Positions 33,211 through 40,636 of a stretch of DNA of 45,318 nucleotides are shown piece by piece. Position 1 is the stretch's first letter. Every line of letters starts with the position of its first letter. The notes under the pieces are model-generated. The model was not told where the DNA came from, made no database searches, and saw only the letters and a program-made list of their open reading frames with translations. The DNA comes from CAVQGZ01 sp964400785 (GTDB lineage: Bacteria > Actinomycetota > Actinomycetes > Jiangellales > Jiangellaceae). The translations under genes were made by a program, and so were the position numbers. The stretch lies in assembly GCA_964400785.1 (NCBI GenBank), contig CAYNWB010000017.1:1-45318 (forward strand), given 5' to 3'.

Positions 33211-33971
33211 GCGGACCATCGACGAGCTGGCCGGAGCCCGTGCTGGTGGTGATCCCGACCTACGACGAGGCCGAGTCCCTGCCGAGCATCCTCGACCGCG
33301 TGCGCTCCGCGGTGCCGGACGTCGACGTGCTCGTCGTCGACGACGCCTCGCCGGACGGTACGGGCGACCTGGCTGCCGAGCGGGCGCGGCACGACCCGCA
33401 CGTGCACGTGCTGCGCCGTCCGGGCAAGCAGGGCCTCGGTGCGGCCTACGTCGCCGGGTTCGACTGGGGGCTGAGCCGAGGGTACGAGGTGCTCGTCGAG
33501 ATGGACGCCGACGGCTCCCACGCCCCCGAAGAGCTTCCGCGCCTGCTGGCGACGCTGAGCTGGGCCGATGTCGCCATCGGTTCCCGCTACGTCGCGGGAG
33601 GTCGCGTCGTGAACTGGCCCCGTCGACGACTCGTGCTCTCGCGTGGGGGCAACACCTACACCCGGATGGCCATCGCGCTACCGGTCGCTGACGCCACCGC
33701 CGGCTACCGGGCCTACCGTCGCAGCGCCCTCGACGGCATCGAGTACCGAACCGTGGAGTCGGCGGGATACTGCTTTCAGGTGGACATGACGCGACGCGCG
33801 GTTCGCGGCGGCCTCACGGTGGCGGAGGTGCCGATCACGTTCACCGAGCGGACGGTCGGTGAGAGCAAGATGACCGGACAGATCGTCCGCGAGGCCTTGT
33901 GGCGGATCACCCGCTGGGGGCTCGAAGACCGGTGGACGTCCGTGTCGGCGCGGCTCGGTCGCGCACGGTGA
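33207..33971 (+). CDS. ppm1: Polyprenol monophosphomannose synthase Ppm1
   Basis: This GT2 enzyme transfers mannose from GDP-Man to polyprenyl phosphate for lipoglycan and protein mannosylation. The 254-residue protein has VVIPTYDEAES, VVDDASPDGT and the metal-binding DAD (100-102, VEMDADGSH), and ends without TM segments, the catalytic-domain-only form; the membrane part is likely supplied by Lnt. GGGGGAGGAG precedes the GTG, which overlaps the lnt stop. Its own stop overlaps the GTG of the next gene, which is lost in the gap. Confidence 0.95.
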   Translation: MSGPSTSWPEPVLVVIPTYDEAESLPSILDRVRSAVPDVDVLVVDDASPDGTGDLAAERARHDPHVHVLRRPGKQGLGAAYVAGFDWGLSRGYEVLVEMDADGSHAPEELPRLLATLSWADVAIGSRYVAGGRVVNWPRRRLVLSRGGNTYTRMAIALPVADATAGYRAYRRSALDGIEYRTVESAGYCFQVDMTRRAVRGGLTVAEVPITFTERTVGESKMTGQIVREALWRITRWGLEDRWTSVSARLGRAR

Positions 33972-33982
33972 GCACGACCGAG
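33968..33982 (+). CDS. First codons of a gene cut by an assembly gap
   Basis: GTG overlapping the ppm1 stop (GTGA) begins a frame reading M-S-T-T-E before the N run. After the gap one frame runs to a TGA at 34051-34053 and could be its end, but frame across the gap is unknown. In streptomycetes an FxsA-like membrane protein lies between ppm1 and rbpA, so this may be fxsA; that is inference from synteny only. Confidence 0.4.
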
Positions 33983-33992
33983 NNNNNNNNNN
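33983..33992. other. Assembly gap (10 N)
   Basis: Ten N bases mark a scaffold gap, probably of arbitrary length. Genes across it cannot be read, and any frame spanning it is artificial. Confidence 0.99.
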
Positions 33993-34022
33993 GCCGGGGG
34001 GGAGCGACGCGGCTCGGCCTGC

Positions 34023-34054
34023 GTCAGGCAGCCAAGGGGGGACGGCTGCGTGAC
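34023..34054. terminator. Hairpin between convergent genes, likely bidirectional terminator
   Basis: An 11-bp stem with one mismatch (GTCAGGCAGCC / GGCTGCGTGAC) encloses a 10-nt loop, starting 3 bp after the rbpA stop. No U-run follows on either strand, as is common in actinobacteria. It would end rbpA transcription and perhaps the lnt-ppm1 operon. Confidence 0.6.
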
Positions 34055-34056
34055 GG

Positions 34057-34461
34057 TCAGGCAGTCTTGCGGCCCCGACGAGTCGGGACGGTGGGGGAGA
34101 CGTGGGTGGCCAGGTCGAACCCGGACAGGGACCCGGCACGCAGCAGGGTGAGGCGCTCCTCGAGCAGTGCCTCGAGCTCGGCCACGCTGCGGCGCTCGAG
34201 CAGCATGTCCCAGTGCGTCCGCGCCGGCTTCACGGCCTTGCGGTCCGGCTGCGTGCCGTCGACCAGCAGCGACTCGGCACCACACTTGGGACACTCCCAG
34301 GTGGCCGGCACATCGGCCTCGGTGGCGAAGACGACGGAGATCTCGTGCCCGTTGGGGCAGTCGTACTCGACGTTCTGTCGCTCGGCGAGCACGACGCCGC
34401 GCTCGTCCTCGTAGCTGACGGCGCCCAGACGGGAGCCTCGAAGCGTCGAACGCTCAGCCAT
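34057..34461 (-). CDS. rbpA: RNA polymerase-binding protein RbpA
   Basis: RbpA binds the RNA polymerase beta' subunit and sigma-A/HrdB and stabilises open complexes. The 134-residue protein has an N-terminal tail (TLRGSRLG), a core domain with zinc ligands C35, H39, C57 and C60, a basic linker (PDRKAVKPA) and the sigma-interaction domain RTHWDMLLERRSVAELEALL. The AGGAGG upstream is unusually far from the ATG (13 nt), but the start fits the family (MSER/MAER). A GGAAC-N18-GTT promoter lies 58-83 bp upstream. It is convergent with the lnt-ppm1 operon. Confidence 0.97.
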   Translation of the reverse strand: MAERSTLRGSRLGAVSYEDERGVVLAERQNVEYDCPNGHEISVVFATEADVPATWECPKCGAESLLVDGTQPDRKAVKPARTHWDMLLERRSVAELEALLEERLTLLRAGSLSGFDLATHVSPTVPTRRGRKTA

Positions 34462-34518
34462 GGTGACGACTCATCCTCCTCATGCCCTCCCAGCGGGACG
34501 GCGCGTGACACGATAGGT

Positions 34519-34544
34519 AACGATCGGAGTGTTCCCGTTGTTCC
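34519..34544 (-). promoter_or_regulatory. SigR/SigH-type promoter of rbpA
   Basis: Minus strand: GGAAC (34544-34540), an 18-nt spacer, then GTT (34521-34519). This matches the GGAAT-N18-GTT class recognised by the thiol-stress ECF sigma SigR (Streptomyces) or SigH (Mycobacterium), and rbpA is a known SigR target in Streptomyces. The -35 departs from consensus only at its last base. Confidence 0.6.
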
Positions 34545-34551
34545 GCAACGG
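34535..34551. repeat. Inverted repeat overlapping the rbpA -35
   Basis: CCGTTG-ttccg-CAACGG, perfect 6-bp arms with a 5-nt centre, covers the GGAAC element. It could be an operator in the shared rbpA/34612 intergenic region; no protein is assignable. Confidence 0.35.
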
Positions 34552-34611
34552 CAAACACGACACCTGCGAACCGCGCCAGGCGGCGTGGACCGGAGAGGGA
34601 GGATCGTGTCG

Positions 34612-35043
34612 ATGTCCCAGGACCCGGCACCCACTGGCCCATCCGCGGCGTTGCGCGCCAGTGTACCGCTGATGGGGGCCCTACGGCTCGGCATCGGGGG
34701 ATGGGCGGCCGCCCGTCCACGCCGGGTGGCCGACGGCGTCGGGGTGTCCGCCGACCAGCGTGAGGCAGCCGTGCCCTACGTCTATGCGTTGGCCCTGCGC
34801 GAGCTGCTGCTCGGGGTCGGGGCGATCAGGGCGTACCGCCGTGGTCACTCCTGTGCCGGATGGATCGCGGCGATGGCCGCGTCGGACGCCTTCGACGCCC
34901 TCGTGTACGAGCTGCTCGCCGAGCTCGGGACGCTCGAGAAGGCCAAGGCCCGTCGGTCGACCTGGTTCACCCTGTCCGGCGCCGTGCCCGAGGCTCTCAC
35001 CTCGCTGGCCCTGCTGCGCGCTCGCGACGACTCACACGACTGA
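34612..35043 (+). CDS. Small membrane protein, function unknown (DUF4267-like pattern)
   Basis: The 143-residue protein begins with a short polar segment, then has several hydrophobic helices (SVPLMGALRLGIGGWAA, YVYALALRELLLGVGAI, CAGWIAAMAASDAFDAL, LSGAVPEALTSLALL). An AARPRRVADGVG segment and a conserved-looking Arg-Glu-Leu (ALREL) resemble small DUF4267-type membrane proteins, but I am not sure of the family. GAGGGAGG lies 9 nt before the ATG; GTG at 34606 is an alternative. It is divergent from rbpA and overlaps the MFS gene 3' end by 12 nt. Confidence 0.75.
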   Translation: MSQDPAPTGPSAALRASVPLMGALRLGIGGWAAARPRRVADGVGVSADQREAAVPYVYALALRELLLGVGAIRAYRRGHSCAGWIAAMAASDAFDALVYELLAELGTLEKAKARRSTWFTLSGAVPEALTSLALLRARDDSHD

Positions 35044-36417
35044 GGGCACCTCGTTGCCTGCCTCGCGGATCCCGCGGGCCACGTCGACGCGGGTGAGCAG
35101 GGCGAAGCCGACCACGAAGAAGACCAGCAAGGCCACGATCGAGTAGCGGTAGCTGCCGGTGAGCTGGAACACCAGCCCGAAGGTGAGCGTGCCGAACCAG
35201 CTCGTGCCGCGCTCGGCGGCCTGGTAGAGACCGAAGTACTCCGCCTCGCGACCACGGGGCACCAGCGTGCTGTAGAGCGACCTCGACAGGGCCTGGCTGC
35301 CCCCGAGCACGAACCCGATGGCGACCGACAGCAGCAGGAACGGCAGCAGCTGCCCTGCGGGCACGACGAAGCCTGCCAGGGACACCAGCGCCCACACGAC
35401 CAGGCTGCCGAGGATCGTGCGCTTCGCGCCTACTCGCCCGGCCAGGCGACCGAGCAGCAGGGCGCCGAAGAACGCCACGAACTGCACGACGAGGATCGCG
35501 AGGATGAGGGAGGACTCCTCCAGCCCGAGCTGGCGGCTGCCGAACACCGCCGCAGACGCGATCACGGTCTGGATGCCGTCGTTGTAGAACAGGTAGGCCA
35601 CGAGGAACAGCAGCGTCTGCGGGTAGTTGCGCAGGTCACGCAGCGTGACCACGAGCTGGCTGAAGGAGCTGCGCAGCAGACCGCCCTCGGCGCGCTCGAC
35701 GTTCTCCGGCGGGCGGTCCCGCAGCCCCCGGAACGGCACGAGCGTCCACAGCGCCCACCACGCCCCGGCTGACAGAAAGCTGATACGTACCGCCTGCTCG
35801 GTGCTCAGCCCGAGAACCTCGGCGGACTGCAGCAGTACCAGGTTGGCCGCCAGCAGCAGGCCACCACCGAGGTAGCCCAGCGCCCACCCTCGGCTCGAGA
35901 CCTTGTCGCGGTCGGCCTCCGCAGAGATGTCGTTGAGGATGGAGTCGTAGACGACGATCGAGCTGCCCAGGCAGATGCCGGCCACGAGCATGAGCACGAC
36001 GATGGGTGCCCACGCGTCCCCGGTCGTGAAGAACAGCAACCCCGCTGCGACGGCGCCGGTCCAGGCGAAGCCCGCCAGCATGTGGCGCTTGCGGCTGGTG
36101 CGGTCGGCGATGGCGCCGACGACGGGCAGCAGGAACGCCGACAGCAGGGTGCCGAACGTGACGGTGTAGGACGACAGCGACCCGGCGGCGACCGGGACGC
36201 CCAGCACCGAGAGCGTCGCCGTGCAGGGGTCGTCCGGGGTGCCCACCTGCCCGCAGGCGGCCCGCTCGGCGACCGCAGTCAGGTACGGGCCCAGCAGCAC
36301 CGTCCCGACGGTCGTGACGAACGCGGAGTTGGCCCAGTCGTAGAAGTACCAGGAGCGCCACTCCCGTCGCCGGGCGACCGGGTCGGCCAGGGGCCCGGGA
36401 GGCACCAGGCGGTTCAT
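35032..36417 (-). CDS. MFS transporter, UMF1/Atg22-like
   Basis: The 461-residue protein has about 12 TM segments and the UMF1 hallmark WYFYDWANSAFVTTV near the N-terminus. MFS loop motifs VGAIADRTSRKRHML (motif A) and LLGRLAGRVGAKRT (second-half equivalent) are present. The substrate is unknown; the family is related to the yeast vacuolar effluxer Atg22. The ATG at 36417 overlaps the GDPD stop (ATGA). Confidence 0.93.
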   Translation of the reverse strand: MNRLVPPGPLADPVARRREWRSWYFYDWANSAFVTTVGTVLLGPYLTAVAERAACGQVGTPDDPCTATLSVLGVPVAAGSLSSYTVTFGTLLSAFLLPVVGAIADRTSRKRHMLAGFAWTGAVAAGLLFFTTGDAWAPIVVLMLVAGICLGSSIVVYDSILNDISAEADRDKVSSRGWALGYLGGGLLLAANLVLLQSAEVLGLSTEQAVRISFLSAGAWWALWTLVPFRGLRDRPPENVERAEGGLLRSSFSQLVVTLRDLRNYPQTLLFLVAYLFYNDGIQTVIASAAVFGSRQLGLEESSLILAILVVQFVAFFGALLLGRLAGRVGAKRTILGSLVVWALVSLAGFVVPAGQLLPFLLLSVAIGFVLGGSQALSRSLYSTLVPRGREAEYFGLYQAAERGTSWFGTLTFGLVFQLTGSYRYSIVALLVFFVVGFALLTRVDVARGIREAGNEVPSVV

Positions 36418-37190
36418 GGGTGCTGCTGCGATCGACGCTGGGCGATCACGTCGAGCAGCCCGGTGGCGTTGTCGCTGACGATGCCGTCGACGCCGAGGTC
36501 GAGCAGGCGCGACATCTGCTCGGTGTCGTCGATCGTCCAGACGTGCACCTGACGCCCCTGCTCGTGGGCGCGGCGCACGAACGCCTCGTCGACGAGCGTC
36601 ACGCGCCCGACGCTCACCGGCACCTGGACGCACGGGACGTCGGGAGGCGGCCAGCCGCGGGGGTGCCGTCCCGAGGGCAGCAGCCGCAGCGCGGCGACCT
36701 CGCGCGGGCCCAGCGCTGTGGCGGTGCCGGGAGGCAGTGCGCGGCGCAGGCTGCGGATGCGCCGGTCCGAGAACGCGCCGATGCACACCCGATGGTGGGC
36801 GCGCGTGCGCTCCAGCACGTCCAGCAACGGGCCGACGGCGTGGTCGTCCTTGGCGTCGATGTTGAACCGCAGGTCGGGCCAGGCACCGAGCAGGTCCTCC
36901 AGCAGCGGCACGGGCGAGCCGTCGGCAAGGCGTGCCCGAGACACGACCGCATAGGGCAGCGACGCAACGGCCCCGTGCCCGTCGCTCACCCTGTCGAGAG
37001 TCGGGTCGTGCAGGGCCAGCAGCACCCCGTCGGCAGTCGCGTGCACATCTGTCTCGATATATCGGTAACCGAGCCGCACGGCGCGTTCGAACGCGGCCGC
37101 TGAGTTCTCGGTGACCCCGTCGCCATGCGCGCCGCGATGGGCCAGCGCGAGAGGCCTGGGGGAGTCCAGGTAGGACCACGTGGCTGTCAC
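36414..37190 (-). CDS. Glycerophosphodiester phosphodiesterase
   Basis: The 258-residue TIM-barrel enzyme hydrolyses glycerophosphodiesters to glycerol-3-phosphate and alcohol. The catalytic/metal set is visible as LAHRGAHGDGVTENSAAAF (His-Arg, Glu-Asn), ETDVHATADG (Glu-x-Asp) and LALHDPTLDR (His). DLRFNIDAKDD and VWTIDD are also family motifs. There is no signal peptide, so it is cytoplasmic. The GTG at 37190 follows CAGGAT by 6 nt; GTG at 37196 is an alternative. It is divergent from DUF3097. Confidence 0.93.
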   Translation of the reverse strand: MTATWSYLDSPRPLALAHRGAHGDGVTENSAAAFERAVRLGYRYIETDVHATADGVLLALHDPTLDRVSDGHGAVASLPYAVVSRARLADGSPVPLLEDLLGAWPDLRFNIDAKDDHAVGPLLDVLERTRAHHRVCIGAFSDRRIRSLRRALPPGTATALGPREVAALRLLPSGRHPRGWPPPDVPCVQVPVSVGRVTLVDEAFVRRAHEQGRQVHVWTIDDTEQMSRLLDLGVDGIVSDNATGLLDVIAQRRSQQHP

Positions 37191-37229
37191 GGGCACATCC
37201 TGGCGCGACGCGGCGGCCCGGCGTGGCCG

Positions 37230-37235
37230 TACCGT
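37230..37235 (+). promoter_or_regulatory. -10 element (TACCGT) of the DUF3097 gene
   Basis: TACCGT would start transcription near 37242, giving a short leader with GAAGGG 6 nt before the GTG at 37261. Confidence 0.4.
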
Positions 37236-37260
37236 CATGATCGGCGTAGAAGGGCGTCTC

Positions 37261-38058
37261 GTGGCAGAGTTGATCGTCGTGACCGCCGTGAACGTCGTGA
37301 CCGTGGTGGCCGAGCCCGACCTGGTGGTCGAGCACATCGGTACCGGTTGGTGCGGCGCTGTCGTGCGCGCCGAGAAGCACGGGGTGACCCTCGAGGACAG
37401 GCACGGCCGCCACCGCCTGTTCGGGTGGGAGACCGCCGGCTTCGCCATCGACGGACGCCCGGTGACCCTGCAGCGCCCCACCACACCCGCCCCGTCTCGC
37501 CCGACGCGCAGCCGGTCGGGCTCCACCGTTGTCACCGATGCGCGCGCCCGGGTCGCCGCCGCCAGCCGCATCTACGTCGAGGGGGTGCACGACGCGGAGC
37601 TCGTCGAGCACGTCTGGGGCCACGACCTGCGCGTCGAGGGGGTGGTCGTCGAGCCGCTGCACGGCATCGACGACCTGGCGGGGATGGTCGCCGAGTTCCG
37701 GCCCGGTCCCACCCGCCGTCTCGGGGTGCTCGTCGACCACATGGTGCCCGGCACGAAGGAGGCACGCCTTGCCGCGGCCGTCCGCTCGCCGCATGTGCTG
37801 GTGACCGGGCACCCGTTCGTCGACGTGTGGCAGGCGGTGCGGCCGCAGCGCCTCGGCATCGACGCCTGGCCCGTGGTGCCGAAGGGCACGCCGTGGAAGG
37901 CCGGCATCTGTGCTGCGCTCGGCGTGGCCGACGAGATGCAGATGTGGCGGCGCATCCGGTCGTCGGTGCGCACCTATGCCGATCTCGAACCCGCGATGTT
38001 GCGGGCCGTGGAGGAGCTCATCGACTTCGTCGCATCCCCCGAGCCCGTTGGCCGATAA
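37261..38058 (+). CDS. DUF3097 family protein (Toprim-like)
   Basis: The 265-residue protein matches the actinobacterial DUF3097 pattern: EPDLVVEHIGTGWCGAVVR, VTLEDRHGRHRLF, then RIYVEGVHDAELVEHVWG, GVLVDHMVPGTKEA, VLVTGHPFVDVWQAV and WPVVPKGTPWKAG. The V-E-G-x-x-D/A-E and G-V-L-V-D-H motifs resemble the Glu and Asp-x-Asp sites of Toprim domains, suggesting a nucleic-acid or nucleotide role; no function is established. The GTG at 37261 has a Shine-Dalgarno; ATG at 37237 is an alternative but too close to the -10. The divergent GDPD start is 70 bp away. Confidence 0.85.
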   Translation: MAELIVVTAVNVVTVVAEPDLVVEHIGTGWCGAVVRAEKHGVTLEDRHGRHRLFGWETAGFAIDGRPVTLQRPTTPAPSRPTRSRSGSTVVTDARARVAAASRIYVEGVHDAELVEHVWGHDLRVEGVVVEPLHGIDDLAGMVAEFRPGPTRRLGVLVDHMVPGTKEARLAAAVRSPHVLVTGHPFVDVWQAVRPQRLGIDAWPVVPKGTPWKAGICAALGVADEMQMWRRIRSSVRTYADLEPAMLRAVEELIDFVASPEPVGR

Positions 38059-38066
38059 GCAGCATT

Positions 38067-39383
38067 ATGTCACTTTCTCTTCCGTCCACCCCTCTCCGCA
38101 CGCTGCGGCTGCTCGGTCTGCCCGCCTACGCGCTGGCCGACAACGTCCGCGCCGTGGTGCGCCGTGCGCAGGGGCACGACCCCGACGCCGTGCGCCAGCA
38201 GCTGCGTCAGGAGGCGGCCGAGCGGACGCGACGCATCCTCGGTGAGGCCAAGGGTGGCGCCCTCAAGGCCGGACAGCTGTTGTCGACGGTCGAGATGCTG
38301 TTCCCCCAGGATCCCGAGCAGACATGGCGCACGACCCTGACAGGGCTGCAGCAGGACGTGCCGGCGCTGCCGTTCGACCAGGTCGAGCCCGTGCTGCGCC
38401 GCGAGATCGGTGCGGACTGGCCCGACGTGCTCGTCGACCTCGAGCCCGTCGCGGCCGCGGCAGCCTCCCTGGGCCAGGTGCACCGGGCGCGCACGCCTGC
38501 CGGCCGGGCCGTCGCCGTGAAGATCCAGTACCCCGGTGTCGCCGAGGCGCTGGCTGCGGACGTGCGGACGCTGGCGGTCGTGTCGCACACGGTCTCGCGC
38601 CTGGCACCGCGCATCGCGCTGCCGCCGCTGGTGGCCGAGATGCGCGTGCGCCTGCTCGAGGAGCTCGACTACCTGCACGAGGCCTCGGTGCAGCGCCGCT
38701 TCGCGCAGGCCTACGTCGCCGACGACGAGGTCGTCGTGCCCGACGTCGTGCTCGCCCGGCCCCGGGTGCTGGTGACCGACTGGATGGACGGCACACCGCT
38801 GGCCACCGTCGCCGAGCAGGGCGACCAGCGCACGCGCGACGGGCTCGCCCTGCGCTACCAGCGCTTCATGCTGGGCGCGCCGCAGCGAGTCGGGCTGCTG
38901 CACACCGACCCGCACCCGGGCAACTTTCGCCTGCTGGAGGACGGACGTCTCGGGGTGCTCGACTTCGGGTCGTCGCTGGAGATGCCCGGAGGGCTCCCCC
39001 GCACGTTCGGCCGTCTCATCGGCGCGCTGCAGGGCGCCGGGCCGGCCGAGGTGGCCGCGACGCTGCGTGACGCGGGGCTCGTCGACCAGGGACGGCACAT
39101 CGAGGTCGAGAAGCTGATGGACTACCTCTCCCCCTTCAGCGAGCCGGCCCGTCACGAGGTGTTCCACTACACGCGTGACTGGTTGCGCACCGAGTTCGGC
39201 CGGGTCAACGACCCGCGCAACCCCGACTTCGCCGTGGCGCTGCAGCTCACGATCCCACCGGAACAGCTGTTCACCCACCGGGTGTGGCTCGGCGTCGTCG
39301 GCGTGCTGTGCCAGCTCGAGGCCCGAGTGCCGGTGCGACACGAGCTGACACGGCTGCTGCCTGGGTTCGCCGAGGCCACCTGA
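38067..39383 (+). CDS. ABC1/AarF (UbiB-like) atypical kinase
   Basis: The 438-residue protein has the ABC1 signature KAGQ (GGALKAGQLLS), the Ala-rich loop AAAAASLGQVH, VKIQYPG (Lys), LLHTDPHPGNFRL (catalytic Asp/Asn) and VLDFGSS (metal Asp). Such proteins are ATPases/kinases linked to isoprenoid-quinone synthesis in other bacteria; in actinobacteria the role is unclear. There are no C-terminal TM helices like those of E. coli UbiB. The ATG at 38067 follows the DUF3097 stop by 8 bp without a clear Shine-Dalgarno. Confidence 0.93.
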   Translation: MSLSLPSTPLRTLRLLGLPAYALADNVRAVVRRAQGHDPDAVRQQLRQEAAERTRRILGEAKGGALKAGQLLSTVEMLFPQDPEQTWRTTLTGLQQDVPALPFDQVEPVLRREIGADWPDVLVDLEPVAAAAASLGQVHRARTPAGRAVAVKIQYPGVAEALAADVRTLAVVSHTVSRLAPRIALPPLVAEMRVRLLEELDYLHEASVQRRFAQAYVADDEVVVPDVVLARPRVLVTDWMDGTPLATVAEQGDQRTRDGLALRYQRFMLGAPQRVGLLHTDPHPGNFRLLEDGRLGVLDFGSSLEMPGGLPRTFGRLIGALQGAGPAEVAATLRDAGLVDQGRHIEVEKLMDYLSPFSEPARHEVFHYTRDWLRTEFGRVNDPRNPDFAVALQLTIPPEQLFTHRVWLGVVGVLCQLEARVPVRHELTRLLPGFAEAT

Positions 39384-39434
39384 GCGATATCGTCGTCGAC
39401 GACCTCGTCTTCCCCCGTCCCTCGAGGTGGTCTC

Positions 39435-40190
39435 GTGCCGTCCTGGTCGTCGGTGATCGTCGGCGCCGTCGTCGTCGGCGCCCTCATCGGCGCTGCCCAG
39501 CAGGACGGGGCGCCCGATGAGCCGCCGGTCGCCGAGCCGCCGGTCGCCGAGCAGCCTGTTCCCGACCCGCCGGTCGTCGAGGTCGACCAGGTTCTCTCCA
39601 CGCTGCCGCCGGACGGGTCGGCGCGTATCGCGCTGACGTTCGACGACGGGCCCCACCCGCAGTGGACGCCCCAGGTGCTCGACGTCCTGGCTCGCCACGA
39701 CGCGGTCGCCACGTTCTGTGTCGTCGGAGAGCAGGTGACCGGCCGCGACCAGCTGCTGCGCCGCATCCATGCCGAGGGGCACGCCCTGTGCAACCACACG
39801 ACGAGCCACGACTACGGGCTGCCGGTGCGTGACCCGGCGCAGATCAGGGCACAGATCGACGGGACGACTGAGATCATCGTCGCTGCGGTACCCGAGGCGT
39901 CCGTCTCGGCCTTCCGGGCTCCGGGCGGACGTTTCGACCCGGCTGTCGTGGCACAGGCGCAGGCGCTCGGCCTGGACTCGTGGGCGTGGTCGGTCGACAG
40001 CCGAGACTGGGACACCACGGACCCCGACGAGATCGTGACACGTGTGCTCGACGGGGTGGGCCCGGACGCAGTGGTGCTGCTGCACGACGGCGGTGGCGAC
40101 CGCGCGGCGACCGTCGCGGCGCTGGACGAGCTGCTGCCCGTGCTGGCCTCGGTCGGCTACCAGTTCGTCACGTTGCCGGACGTCTCGTGA
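39435..40190 (+). CDS. Polysaccharide deacetylase (NodB domain), membrane-anchored or secreted
   Basis: The 251-residue protein has an N-terminal hydrophobic segment (~7-20) and a Pro/Glu/Val linker with a repeated PPVAE unit, then a CE4 domain. Motifs in order are TFDDGPHP (catalytic base and metal Asp), NHTTSHDYG (metal His pair), RAPGGRFDP, WAWSVDSRDW and VLLHDGGG. All catalytic motifs are intact; substrate is probably peptidoglycan or another GlcNAc polymer. A GAGGTGG lies just before the GTG. The stop overlaps the HAD-like gene. Confidence 0.93.
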   Translation: MPSWSSVIVGAVVVGALIGAAQQDGAPDEPPVAEPPVAEQPVPDPPVVEVDQVLSTLPPDGSARIALTFDDGPHPQWTPQVLDVLARHDAVATFCVVGEQVTGRDQLLRRIHAEGHALCNHTTSHDYGLPVRDPAQIRAQIDGTTEIIVAAVPEASVSAFRAPGGRFDPAVVAQAQALGLDSWAWSVDSRDWDTTDPDEIVTRVLDGVGPDAVVLLHDGGGDRAATVAALDELLPVLASVGYQFVTLPDVS

Positions 40191-40627
40191 GCGACACGGG
40201 GTTCGTCGTGCTCGACATCGACGGAGTGCTCGCCGACGCCCGCCATCGGCTGCACCACCTGCGGGGCGGTCGCAAGAACTGGGGCGCCTTCTTCGCGGCG
40301 GCCGGTGACGACCCCGCGCTGGACGAGGGGGTGCGCCGAGCGCACGACGCCGCCCGCAGCCATGCTCTCGTGTACCTGTCCGGTCGCCCCGAACGCCTGC
40401 GGGGCGTCACGCAGGGCTGGCTCGACGGGCACGGCCTGCCGTCTGGAGCATTGCTGATGCGACCCGACGCCGACCATCGCCCCGCACGCGTCCTGAAGCC
40501 GCAGCTGCTGGCACGCGTCGCCGCCCACGGTCGGATCGCGCTGGTCGTCGACGACGACCTCGAGGTGTGCCAGGCGTTGCGCGCCCTTGGGTACGAGGTC
40601 GAGCACGCGACGTGGGCCGCCGACTAG
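40187..40627 (+). CDS. HAD-like phosphatase domain protein (PNK 3'-phosphatase-like)
   Basis: The 146-residue protein carries HAD motif I VLDIDGVLAD (D10/D12), motif II VYLSGRPERL and motif IV VVDDDLEVC, with a K in VLKPQLL as motif III. The LSGRPE form of motif II and small size recall the phosphatase half of T4 polynucleotide kinase and similar phage/bacterial proteins. The substrate is unknown. The GTG overlaps the deacetylase stop (GTGA). Confidence 0.88.
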   Translation: MSDTGFVVLDIDGVLADARHRLHHLRGGRKNWGAFFAAAGDDPALDEGVRRAHDAARSHALVYLSGRPERLRGVTQGWLDGHGLPSGALLMRPDADHRPARVLKPQLLARVAAHGRIALVVDDDLEVCQALRALGYEVEHATWAAD

Positions 40628-40630
40628 GCT
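40625..40630 (+). promoter_or_regulatory. -10 element (TAGGCT) of tldD
   Basis: TAGGCT overlaps the stop codon of the HAD-like gene and ends 6 nt before the ATG at 40637, predicting a leaderless tldDE mRNA. Confidence 0.6.
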
Positions 40631-40636
40631 CGCCCG

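Noticed and set aside
33899..34414. Plus-strand frame running through the N gap and across rbpA
   Set aside because: Depends on the unknown gap length and lies antisense to intact rbpA.
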